The notes below the pieces were generated by a model, which saw only the letters and a program-made list of their open reading frames with translations, searched no databases and was not told where the DNA came from. From CAKAHY01 sp963522175 (GTDB taxonomy: Bacteria > Bacillota > Clostridia > Lachnospirales > Lachnospiraceae), in the NCBI GenBank assembly GCA_963522175.1, contig CAUQXC010000001.1, positions 62,001-126,000 on the forward strand: a stretch of 64,000 nt of DNA, read 5' to 3'. Below, piece after piece: positions 43,741 to 51,519 of the stretch. Made by a program: the position numbers and the translations under genes. How positions within the stretch are numbered: position 1 is the first letter of the stretch; each line of letters starts with the position of its first letter.

Positions 43741-43767
43741 AAAAAGGACGGTATAACCGTCCTTTTT
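43741..43767. terminator. Bidirectional terminator between MATE and YitT genes
   Basis: A perfect 11-bp stem AAAAAGGACGG/CCGTCCTTTTT with loop TATAA, between convergent genes. Confidence 0.93.
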
Positions 43768-44625
43768 CTATACGTTTTGGAATCCCTTTCCTATTATCTC
43801 GCTTGAGTTTGTGATCATCATAAATGTACCCGGTTGTACCTTCTTTATGTAGTTTCTGAGCTTAACCGCCTGAGTTCTTTTCATAGTTGTAAGAACTATA
43901 GTTTTTTTATTGTGTGCAAAAGCTCCCTTTGCCTCATAAACAGTAGCGGAACGGTTTAACTTATGTATGATAAAATCACAGATAGGCTCGGGATCGTCAC
44001 ATACTATGGTAAAACACTTGCAAAGATTTATATTCTCTATTACTCCGTCTATTATAAACGATTTTCCGACAAGACCCACCGCCGAAAACAGACCGTTTGT
44101 GACTCCGAATATAAAAAACGACATAACAACGGCAACAACATCGACAACAAAAAGCATCATACCGATGTCATTTGAATCCGTATATTTTTTAAGTATCATC
44201 GCAAGTATATCGGTTCCACCGCTGCTGGCACCCACATTAAAAAGTATTCCCGTCGATACGCTGGGAATAAATATTGCAAGAACCATCTCCAGAAACGGCT
44301 CCTTTGTAAGAGGCTGTGAAAGCGGAATCAATCTTTCAAAAAGCCAAAGGCATATAGTAAGAATCACACTTGCATATATCGTTTTTATTCCGAACGATTT
44401 TCCGACAAATATAAAACCCAAAACAAGAAGTAAGGTATTGGCTATATTCGTAAACTGTGTAGCTGTTAACGGGGTAAGCTTTTCCACCATAGATGCATAA
44501 CCTGTGACACCTCCGAAGGCAAACTTATATGGGAACTTAAAAAAGTAGATTCCCACCGCCATACCGATAATACTCAAGGTAATTATGGTATACTCAATAA
44601 ATACGGTTTTTATTTTTTCTTTCAT
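43768..44625 (-). CDS. YitT family membrane protein (DUF161/DUF2179)
   Basis: A 285-residue protein with five or six membrane segments (YitT/DUF161) and a cytoplasmic C-terminal DUF2179 domain from about 205 (CKCFTIVCDDPEPICDFIIHKLNRSATVYEAKGAF). The family is widespread in Firmicutes, function not established. I start at ATG 44625 with an AGAGGT site rather than 11 codons earlier. Confidence 0.88.
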   Translation of the reverse strand: MKEKIKTVFIEYTIITLSIIGMAVGIYFFKFPYKFAFGGVTGYASMVEKLTPLTATQFTNIANTLLLVLGFIFVGKSFGIKTIYASVILTICLWLFERLIPLSQPLTKEPFLEMVLAIFIPSVSTGILFNVGASSGGTDILAMILKKYTDSNDIGMMLFVVDVVAVVMSFFIFGVTNGLFSAVGLVGKSFIIDGVIENINLCKCFTIVCDDPEPICDFIIHKLNRSATVYEAKGAFAHNKKTIVLTTMKRTQAVKLRNYIKKVQPGTFMMITNSSEIIGKGFQNV

Positions 44626-44704
44626 CTGAACCTCTGTTATATACTTTCTTATAATCAAAAAGCAGGATAATCATCCTGCTCTTATTATAATATATATGTA
44701 TATC

Positions 44705-44971
44705 TTATTCAACTACATACGGCATAAGAGCTATATGTCTTGCTCTCTTTATTGCTACCGTAACCGCTCTCTGATCCTTTGCACAAGTACCTGTAATGCG
44801 ACGTGGAAGAATTTTTCCTCTTTCGGATACGAATTTCTTTAAAGTAGCCACATCTTTATAATCTATAGTGTGTTCACCGCAAAATACGCATACTTTCTTT
44901 CTTCTACGCATACCACCGACCGGTCTTCTTGTTCTTTGGCCATCAGCTTTATCTGTTTTATTAAATGCCAT
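44705..44971 (-). CDS. rpsR: 30S ribosomal protein S18
   Basis: An 88-residue basic protein. RRRKKVCVFCGEHTIDYKD is the S18 core start, with a CxxC pair (C28, C31) retained; TLKKFVSERGKILPRRITGTCAKDQR is the rRNA-binding signature. Binds next to S6. Last gene of rpsF-ssb-rpsR. Confidence 0.98.
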   Translation of the reverse strand: MAFNKTDKADGQRTRRPVGGMRRRKKVCVFCGEHTIDYKDVATLKKFVSERGKILPRRITGTCAKDQRAVTVAIKRARHIALMPYVVE

Positions 44972-44994
44972 GACAATAATCCCCTTTCAAGATT

Positions 44995-45450
44995 CTAGTT
45001 AAACGGAAGTCCTTCGTCCTCAACTCCGTCCGGAATGCTCATGAATCCGTCACTGCTTGCAGATGCAGGTGTAGGTCTTGATGCAGGTGCATAGTTTCCT
45101 CCCATGCTTGCATCGCCTGCCCCTTTACTGTCCGCAAACTCTTGATCCTCAACAATAATATCTGTTGTATAAACTCTCTGACCTTCCTTATTGGTATAGC
45201 TTCCGGTCTGAATACGTCCCGAAACAAGAACTCTCATCCCTTGTCTGAAATACTTTTCAGCAAACTCGGCAGCCTTGTCAAAAGCGACACAAGGAATAAA
45301 ATCCGCTGTCTGCTCTCCCTCGGCACCTGTTCTCTTTACTCTTCTGTCTACCGCAAGTGTATATCTTGCAACAGCCATCTGACGTTCTCCCGTAGAATAC
45401 CTAAGTTCAGGGTCTCTTGTTAATCTACCCATTATAATAGCTCTGTTCAT
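44995..45450 (-). CDS. ssb: Single-stranded DNA-binding protein
   Basis: A 151-residue protein with an OB fold (MNRAIIMGRLTRDPELRYS..., VAFDKAAEFAEKYFRQGMRVLVSGRIQ), a Gly/Ala/Ser/Pro-rich linker and the acidic tip DGVEDEGLPF, which binds partner proteins. Located between rpsF and rpsR as in most Firmicutes. Confidence 0.97.
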   Translation of the reverse strand: MNRAIIMGRLTRDPELRYSTGERQMAVARYTLAVDRRVKRTGAEGEQTADFIPCVAFDKAAEFAEKYFRQGMRVLVSGRIQTGSYTNKEGQRVYTTDIIVEDQEFADSKGAGDASMGGNYAPASRPTPASASSDGFMSIPDGVEDEGLPFN

Positions 45451-45468
45451 ACAATCACTCTTTCTCTA

Positions 45469-45762
45469 TTAAGCCTCTTGCTTAACAACCAAATATCTTA
45501 CTACGCTCTCCATAAGACGGATATGAGCCTCTAATTCATTCGGACAGTTCTTATCTTCCGCCTCGAATTTAATGAAGTAGTAAAAGCCTTCTTTCATCTT
45601 TTGGATATCATAAGCAAATCTTTTTTTACCCCAATCATCAATATCGGTAACTGTACCGTTGAATCTTGCGATATAAGCCAACGCTTTGTCAAGCTCCGCT
45701 TTCTTGGCTTCGTCCTCGAGCTTACCGTTAAGCACAAGCGCCAATTCATACTTGCCGATCAT
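45469..45762 (-). CDS. rpsF: 30S ribosomal protein S6
   Basis: A 97-residue protein: MIGKYELALVLNG, WGKKRFAYDIQKMKEGFYYFIKFEAE, VVRYLVVKQEA, the S6 fold. First gene of the unit, with an AAAAGGAGG site. S6 pairs with S18, encoded two genes downstream; in several Firmicutes this pair controls the operon through a leader RNA. Confidence 0.97.
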   Translation of the reverse strand: MIGKYELALVLNGKLEDEAKKAELDKALAYIARFNGTVTDIDDWGKKRFAYDIQKMKEGFYYFIKFEAEDKNCPNELEAHIRLMESVVRYLVVKQEA

Positions 45763-45788
45763 ATTCTATACCTCCTTTTGGTCTTTTG

Positions 45789-45809
45789 GCCTCCGAACGA
45801 CTCGGAAGC
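45789..45809 (-). ncRNA. Candidate S6:S18-type leader hairpin of rpsF
   Basis: In the roughly 65-base leader, GCTTCCGA/TCGGAGGC form an 8-bp stem (one G-U pair) around GTCGT. CCG-containing hairpins in rpsF leaders are known S6:S18 autoregulatory sites. The match to that motif cannot be scored by eye. Confidence 0.4.
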
Positions 45810-45820
45810 AAGGTTTTGTG

Positions 45821-45843
45821 TGTTACAAATAAGTATTGTAACA
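45821..45843. promoter_or_regulatory. Palindrome TGTTACAA-N7-TTGTAACA over the rpsF -10 box
   Basis: A perfect inverted repeat with 8-bp arms, centred on the start-site region and including the -10 box (45835-45840). It suggests a repressor site, which would be unusual for a ribosomal protein operon. Confidence 0.45.
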
Positions 45844-45863
45844 AATCGGACGGGAAAATGCAA
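45835..45863 (-). promoter_or_regulatory. Promoter of rpsF-ssb-rpsR
   Basis: On the minus strand TTGCAT (45858-45863), 17-base spacer, TACAAT (45835-45840). It lies in the short gap after the desulfidase-family gene, which has no obvious terminator. Confidence 0.75.
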
Positions 45864-45875
45864 GCAGGTTTTTGA

Positions 45876-47156
45876 CTAATTTTCCTTTATCATCATGTCT
45901 ATAATCTCGTCGTTGGTAGACTTCATTCCTTCTCTGCCGAGTCTTCCCACGTTTTTTATGGTGGCTTCTATGCCGTCCGCAACAATTCCGTCTCCGGAGT
46001 AAAATTGTTGCCCCGACTTATACATGGTATAACCGAAAATACCCGCATCAACCGCTGCCGCTATCTTAGCCGCACAGGATGACTTCGCTCCGTCGCATAT
46101 CATTCCCGAAAGTATTGCCACGGCATTCACAACGGTGTGCTCCACTTCCTCGAAACCGCCGCCGCATAAATACGCTATTCCGGCTCCGCTTCCCGCTCCC
46201 GCGCTTACCACACCGCAGTAAGCCGAAAGTGTGCCTATACCTGTTTTTTGATGTATTGCAGTCAAATTGGAAAGTACCAGAGCTCTGTACAGTTTTTCTT
46301 CCTCTACGCCAAGTTCCTTTGCATAAACTATTACCGGAACCGAAACAGTTATGCCTTGATTTCCGCTTCCGGAGTTTATAATTACCGGAAGCTCACAACC
46401 GTTCATCCTTGCATCCGAACCTGCCGCTGCCATAGCTTTTGCTTTCGTTTTAATGCTGTTTGCATCACTTTCCATCAAAACCTTGCCTATATTGGCTCCG
46501 TAATTATTTTTCATACCCTCGGCGGATATATTCATATTGCAGTCTATCTGGGCTTTTATGATTTCCCTTACGTCCTCTAAATCCACGCTCAAGGCAAAAT
46601 CCCATATGTCCTCCATATTAAGTACACTTCTGTCCGTACCTTTATCGCCGCAATCTGTATATGCCAAATCCTGTTTGAGAACTTTTCCGTCCTTTTCTAT
46701 GGATATGACATTGGTGTGCTTATCCAGTATATGCACCTTAACGCAGGAACCTTTTGCATAAGCAAAGAGTATTATCTCAAAGGTCGCTTCTCCCTTTAAG
46801 TGCTCCACCTCGATAGAGGCGGTTTGTGCATACCTTTGTATTTCTCCCGACTTTTCTGCAGGCATATAGGCTATAACCTCCAGCTCCCTGTCAGGGTCTC
46901 CGCCTATTATTCCCGCACAAACAGCGGCTTCTATACCCTTTAACTTTCCTGTATTCGGTATAACGACCGATTTAACATTTTTAATTATACTTGTGCTTAC
47001 CTTCACTTCCACTTTTTCAGGCAAAGCTTCCAGATATTTTCGTGACAGAGCTGCCGCATATGCCAAAGCAATGGGCTCCGTACAACCCATAGCCGGCTTC
47101 AATTCTTCCTTCAATATCTGCAAATAGGAATTATACTTATCACTGTTTTTCTCCAT
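45876..47156 (-). CDS. L-cysteine desulfidase / UPF0597 family Fe-S enzyme (YhaM/CyuA-like)
   Basis: A 426-residue protein of the serine-dehydratase-alpha/UPF0597 family. MGCTEPIALAYAAA near residue 20, NSGSGNQGITVSVPV, CGVVSAGAGSGAGIAYLCGGG and CDGAKSSCAAKIAAA hold the cysteines expected for a [4Fe-4S] cluster, as in L-serine dehydratase and archaeal cysteine desulfidase. Family members turn L-cysteine into pyruvate, ammonia and sulfide. Its start lies 17 bases inside the regulator gene. It is the last gene of the 11-gene operon, so its natural substrate here may be a cysteine-like product of that pathway. Confidence 0.85.
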   Translation of the reverse strand: MEKNSDKYNSYLQILKEELKPAMGCTEPIALAYAAALSRKYLEALPEKVEVKVSTSIIKNVKSVVIPNTGKLKGIEAAVCAGIIGGDPDRELEVIAYMPAEKSGEIQRYAQTASIEVEHLKGEATFEIILFAYAKGSCVKVHILDKHTNVISIEKDGKVLKQDLAYTDCGDKGTDRSVLNMEDIWDFALSVDLEDVREIIKAQIDCNMNISAEGMKNNYGANIGKVLMESDANSIKTKAKAMAAAGSDARMNGCELPVIINSGSGNQGITVSVPVIVYAKELGVEEEKLYRALVLSNLTAIHQKTGIGTLSAYCGVVSAGAGSGAGIAYLCGGGFEEVEHTVVNAVAILSGMICDGAKSSCAAKIAAAVDAGIFGYTMYKSGQQFYSGDGIVADGIEATIKNVGRLGREGMKSTNDEIIDMMIKEN

Positions 47157-48804
47157 AGCTTGTACTTTTCACCTCCATCTTTTTTAATCTTCTGTACAAG
47201 GTTGAGCGGGATATTCCCATGATTTTATATATTTCTTTTTGAGTTTTTCCCTGTTTTATAAGCTTTTCCAAATAGTTTTCTTCTATCTCTTTTATAGATA
47301 TCTCCGTAGAGGATTTTTTCGTGCTGAGATTCTTATATATATTAGAATCCGACTTTATCATACTCTCTATCAGGGTATCCAGTTCCATAAGCCTGTATTG
47401 CTCTCTCATCTGCCATAAATCCATAATTACGGTTTTTGAAACCGAAAAATCTTTCTTTTTATAAACACCGGCGTAATACTTGACCGCACTCTTTATAAAC
47501 CCGTCAAAAAGCTCGTATTCTTCGTCTACATTATCTATGTCTATAAACAAAATATCGGACAGATATTGATACAATTTCTTACTGAACAAACCGCTTTCAC
47601 TGAGCTTATATAAGTTTTCGGAGGTACAGAATATAAGCCTCACCCTTTCTTTAAAAGCCCTGTCATTTTCTTTTATGAAATCCGCCAGCCTGTCCTGAAC
47701 ATGTAGGCTCATTCCCTCAGGCTGTACTATTACCAGGGCACCTTTTCTACTCATCTTCAATATTCCGTATTCACTTATAAAGAACTCATCCAGTAAATCC
47801 CTGTATATATTTTGCATGTATATAACTCTGATATCTTCCAGCCTTCTTTCCGAATAGTTGAAGATAGCCTTTGCCAGAAGCTCATTTAGTGCATTATCCT
47901 TACTGTATATCAAAATATCTTCGCCTTTTCCGGCTAAAATCTTCGCCTCTTCCAAGACTTCCTGTTTTATGTATTTTGAAAGCCACGGGAACGTCACCAG
48001 AGAACCGCTTAAATGAAGACTTTCCTTTTTCTCCGTACTTTCATGCTCCTTAAGTCTGCATATAAAACCCTTATCCTCTATACTCAAGGTTATCGGCTCC
48101 AAGCTTAATATGCCGTAGAAAAGAGTTTCATTGTACTCTAAAGATATCTTTATATTGTCAATTTTTCTGTTCTCGGCATATAAGCTTAAAATGTCCTTAC
48201 ATATTTCCTTTAAATTACGAGGCCTGTAAAGTATACTGTCTTTTTTTTCAAACAGTTTTCTGAATGCCTTATTGGAAAATATTATATTTCCGTATTGATC
48301 CGTATACACCAAAGCTTCATCCGTAAAATTCAATATGGACTCTATCTTTTGCATTTTATTTTTCAAAGACTTTTTTTCATTAATCTCATTTATGCGTATA
48401 CCTATCAAATCCGCCATACTTTCCATGAAAAATAAAGCCGATTCAAGTTTTTCGAATAACTTTTTCACCTTGGATTTTTGCAATATAAGTGCGAGCGCTC
48501 CTATAACTCTGTTTTCGTATCTTATGGGCACCCCTATAAAACCTTTCATTTTACAAATTTTATATTCCTTGCACTTTCTGCAGCTTTCTATATCCGACTT
48601 GTCTTTTATGTATACCTTATCGTTCTCGCTGAGAACCGCAGCGATTAGCGAACCTATCTTTATATCATTATACAAAGAAAAATACTTTAAAGACTTTCCT
48701 ATGATATCCATTTCTTCATCTACAATAATTACATCCGTGTCCAGTACATCGGCTATAACTACCGCAAAGTTATCTACAAAACTTTTAATCTTCTTACTTT
48801 TCAC
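47140..48804 (-). CDS. GAF/PAS-domain transcriptional regulator with Fis-type HTH and cysteine cluster
   Basis: A 554-residue cytoplasmic regulator. A GAF-like domain (about 1-125) holds a cysteine cluster C75, C78 and C84 (CRKCKEYKIC). A PAS domain follows (about 150-245: ILNFTDEALVYTDQYGNIIFSNKAF). A region at about 270-440 has the layout of a sigma-54 activator AAA+ domain, but lacks a GxxxxGK P-loop and a GAFTGA loop. The C-terminus (about 505-545) is a Fis/HTH_8 helix-turn-helix (GKTQKEIYKIMGISRSTLYRRLKKM). It should bind DNA without acting on sigma-54. The start is GTG, directly after the upstream stop. Probably the pathway-specific regulator. Confidence 0.8.
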   Translation of the reverse strand: MKSKKIKSFVDNFAVVIADVLDTDVIIVDEEMDIIGKSLKYFSLYNDIKIGSLIAAVLSENDKVYIKDKSDIESCRKCKEYKICKMKGFIGVPIRYENRVIGALALILQKSKVKKLFEKLESALFFMESMADLIGIRINEINEKKSLKNKMQKIESILNFTDEALVYTDQYGNIIFSNKAFRKLFEKKDSILYRPRNLKEICKDILSLYAENRKIDNIKISLEYNETLFYGILSLEPITLSIEDKGFICRLKEHESTEKKESLHLSGSLVTFPWLSKYIKQEVLEEAKILAGKGEDILIYSKDNALNELLAKAIFNYSERRLEDIRVIYMQNIYRDLLDEFFISEYGILKMSRKGALVIVQPEGMSLHVQDRLADFIKENDRAFKERVRLIFCTSENLYKLSESGLFSKKLYQYLSDILFIDIDNVDEEYELFDGFIKSAVKYYAGVYKKKDFSVSKTVIMDLWQMREQYRLMELDTLIESMIKSDSNIYKNLSTKKSSTEISIKEIEENYLEKLIKQGKTQKEIYKIMGISRSTLYRRLKKMEVKSTSYGEKQ

Positions 48805-49824
48805 TTACTCAGCCTTTGTTTTTACATACTCTTTTGCTATTTTTCTTATCAACTCAAGTCTTGATTTATCTATATCCTCGGAAATGGTACAATCAGCTCC
48901 CAAACCGACACCCTTTGTACCCGCCTTGTCGAGGATATCATAAATATATTCTTTTAAATCCTTTTCGCTTCCTGTATACAATATACTTCCTTTTGCATTG
49001 TCAAAGCCGCCGATTACAGGTTTTCCTTCAAATATCTTCTTTCCTTCCTCTAAAGAGATATTCTCCGTAAATACCGCCCAGTTGAAGGCCTTTACCGGAT
49101 AATCTTTGTACCATTCAAGCTTATTTGTGTATTTTGCATAGCCACAGATATGCAGGATAATGTTGTCCGTAAACTTATTTATATAATTTAGCAACAATAA
49201 ATCCAGACTTTCAACATGTTCTTTATGAAATTCATGGCTTATACTCTTGTCCTGTACAGCCTGAACGCTGTAGTACACTCCGTCCACCTTGGTTTCTTCA
49301 AACAATCTTTTTACAAGTATTTTTATATCATCCGCTATTAATCTTGCCGCCTCGCATACCGCATCCGTATCTTCTCTTAAAAGTCTGACAAACTTTGTAA
49401 AATCTTCATCATACTCCTCAAAACGAAGTCTTATATATTGAAGTGGAGAAAAAATATTGTAATATTTGTATACATCATCTCCGGCATATTCGCAAATTTC
49501 CTTCACATACGCCACCTGCTTGTTTATCCACTCGTGGTCTTTACCGACAGACTTAATCTCTTTAATCTCTTCTATAGTTTGTATATTTTTCTTGCAAAGA
49601 GACGGATGCCCGAAAAAGCCGTCCGACATTATCTTTATAAAATCGGGTTTTACTTCATCTATGTATTTTTTCTGCTCTTTTACCACAGTTTCATAGACTT
49701 TCTCGTTATCATAGTTATAATGGTCATGGAAAGAAACAAAGTGATGCCAAAAAGCCACCGGTACCGTTTCCGATTTTTCGTTGTTTAAAAAGCTGTCTAA
49801 AAGTTCTTTTCTGTTCATAATCAT
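48805..49824 (-). CDS. UROD/MtaA-superfamily protein 1 (putative methyltransferase)
   Basis: A 339-residue barrel protein of the uroporphyrinogen-decarboxylase superfamily. It keeps H225-x-C227 in LHICGYA and C322 in GADC, the H-x-C...C zinc-thiolate set of MtaA/MtbA/CmuA methylcobamide:thiol methyltransferases, which true HemE lacks. It is a paralog of the next gene with the three ligands at identical positions and shared FWHHF, YYxxQ and NWAxFxENIS stretches. No corrinoid protein gene is in the window. Heme synthesis is unlikely. ATG at 49824 or two codons later. Confidence 0.8.
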   Translation of the reverse strand: MIMNRKELLDSFLNNEKSETVPVAFWHHFVSFHDHYNYDNEKVYETVVKEQKKYIDEVKPDFIKIMSDGFFGHPSLCKKNIQTIEEIKEIKSVGKDHEWINKQVAYVKEICEYAGDDVYKYYNIFSPLQYIRLRFEEYDEDFTKFVRLLREDTDAVCEAARLIADDIKILVKRLFEETKVDGVYYSVQAVQDKSISHEFHKEHVESLDLLLLNYINKFTDNIILHICGYAKYTNKLEWYKDYPVKAFNWAVFTENISLEEGKKIFEGKPVIGGFDNAKGSILYTGSEKDLKEYIYDILDKAGTKGVGLGADCTISEDIDKSRLELIRKIAKEYVKTKAE

Positions 49825-49837
49825 AACACTCCGCTAC

Positions 49838-50857
49838 TTAATTATATTTTATTTTTTGATACTTATGTGAAGCATCCGATATAGACCTAAGTTTATTGTC
49901 ATCTATATCGTTAGGAACGGAACAGTCGGCCCCTATCACATAGCCTTTATATCCGTTACTTGAAATCAATTTCTGCGCATATTCGGCAAGTTCTTCGTCG
50001 CTTCCCGTGTCTATAAGAGTACCCGGGCTGTTGGCAAAGCCTCCTATCACACATTTTGCATTAAAAATCTTTCTTCCTTCTTCTACGGATATATTTTCTA
50101 TGAAGGATGCCCAGTTATAAGCTCCGGCTTTGTAATCCTTATAGTAAAGCAGGTTATTCTTATGTCCCGCATAGCCGCAGATATGCAAAATATTGTATTT
50201 GCTGTACTTATTCGCAAAGTCAAGAAGCTCAAACTCCGTCGGTCTTATATATTTGTCATACGTTTCCTTACCGTATTTGGGACTTTGAATATTTTGAACG
50301 CAGTAATATATTCCGTCCAGATCCGTTTCTTCAAACAATTTTCTCACCAGTATTTTCAGGTCTTTTTGTATTTCCAAGCCGGCTTTTCTAAGCTCTTTCG
50401 GGAAATTTTCAGCCAAATACACAAAGCTGTCAAAATCCAAGTCATGAAACTCAAGCTTTATCCTTATCACCTGTAAGGGTGCGAAAACATTATAAAACGT
50501 AAAAACTTCATCCTTAAATAAATCAACCAGCTTCTTTACGTGCTTTATCTGCTCATTTATCCACGGATGATCCTCACCTATGCTTTTGATTTTCAGCAGA
50601 TCTTCGCCGCTTTTCAACTTGTTTTCCATCACCGGAGGGTAACCCATAAAACCTTCATTCATAAGCTTCATCATATCGGGATTAATCGTTTCGTAATACT
50701 TCTTATGTCCCTCGACAACTCTTTTGAGTATGTTTTCATCCTCCAAGCCTCTAAACTGCTCTTTTCCCAGTATAAAGTGATGCCAAAATCCTACAGGAAC
50801 TCTTTTTACTTCCTCGTCTTCAAATGCTTTTTTCAAAAGTTCCCTTTTATTTTCCAT
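49838..50857 (-). CDS. UROD/MtaA-superfamily protein 2 (putative methyltransferase)
   Basis: A 339-residue paralog of protein 1, alignable almost without gaps, again with H225-x-C227 (LHICGYA) and C322 (GADC). I start at ATG 50857, which shares one base with the dhaL stop and follows TGGAGG; the frame extends 11 codons upstream inside dhaL but without need. The pair could form a heterodimer or handle two related methyl donors. The link with DhaK/DhaL and a Liv-type importer is not known from described pathways. Confidence 0.8.
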   Translation of the reverse strand: MENKRELLKKAFEDEEVKRVPVGFWHHFILGKEQFRGLEDENILKRVVEGHKKYYETINPDMMKLMNEGFMGYPPVMENKLKSGEDLLKIKSIGEDHPWINEQIKHVKKLVDLFKDEVFTFYNVFAPLQVIRIKLEFHDLDFDSFVYLAENFPKELRKAGLEIQKDLKILVRKLFEETDLDGIYYCVQNIQSPKYGKETYDKYIRPTEFELLDFANKYSKYNILHICGYAGHKNNLLYYKDYKAGAYNWASFIENISVEEGRKIFNAKCVIGGFANSPGTLIDTGSDEELAEYAQKLISSNGYKGYVIGADCSVPNDIDDNKLRSISDASHKYQKIKYN

Positions 50858-51501
50858 CACAGTTTTTCCTCCACCGCTTCCATTAAACAAACAAGCTGAT
50901 ATGACATGGTAACCGCTCCGGGGTCCAAATGTCCCACACCCTTGTCCGCCTGATATGTTGCTCTTCCTTTTACTGCCTGCATTTTTGCCGTTTCCTCGGC
51001 ACCGTCTATAGCAGCCTTTTTTACTTTCTCACATAAGGTTTTATCATCATCATTTTTTTCCAAGGCTTCTTCGTAAGCCTTAACCGCAGGGTAAAGGCTG
51101 TCTATCATGGTTTTAAAGCCTTCCTTCGCCTGACCTCTGGACATAATCGCTTCAAGCATCGCTTTTAAAACTTCACATAAGTTTTCCCTATTAAGAAATT
51201 CCACATCCTTTAGAGTTTTTGCCGCCGCCAGATATGCACTTCCGTACAATACGCCGGAAGACCCTCCTATAACGGACATCATAGTCTTTCCTATCTCCTT
51301 CATTCCATCGGACAAGCTCATAGCTTCAATGTTTTTTATATTTTCATTGATTTTACCGAAGCCCATGTCCATGTTTGCCCAATGGTCTCCGTCTCCCGTA
51401 GCCAAATCCAAATCGGTAATGTATTCTTTATCCTCATGTATTTTTGTATATGCCTTCACCATATATGCGGCATAATCTTTCATACTTAACTCAAAACCCA
51501 T
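50857..51501 (-). CDS. dhaL: Dihydroxyacetone kinase subunit DhaL
   Basis: A 214-residue nucleotide-binding subunit. The Mg-ADP site is seen as LDLATGDGDHWANMDMGF (residues 31-48; the usual text is GDGDHGxNM), with GGSSGVLYGS and the RATYQADKGVGHLDPGAVT stretch near 182-200. It passes phosphate to the DhaK-bound substrate. In PTS-type systems DhaM recharges it, but no dhaM is seen here. Located 18 bases after dhaK. Confidence 0.92.
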   Translation of the reverse strand: MGFELSMKDYAAYMVKAYTKIHEDKEYITDLDLATGDGDHWANMDMGFGKINENIKNIEAMSLSDGMKEIGKTMMSVIGGSSGVLYGSAYLAAAKTLKDVEFLNRENLCEVLKAMLEAIMSRGQAKEGFKTMIDSLYPAVKAYEEALEKNDDDKTLCEKVKKAAIDGAEETAKMQAVKGRATYQADKGVGHLDPGAVTMSYQLVCLMEAVEEKL

Positions 51502-51519
51502 AATTTCACCTTTACCCTG

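Noticed and set aside
47140..48804. Sigma-54-dependent activator and a -24/-12 promoter before livK
   Set aside because: No Walker A or GAFTGA is seen, and I found no TGGCAC-N5-TTGC-like element between 57063 and 57310.
48805..50857. Uroporphyrinogen decarboxylase (hemE)
   Set aside because: Both proteins have the H-x-C...C metal ligands of MtaA-type methyltransferases and no heme genes are nearby.
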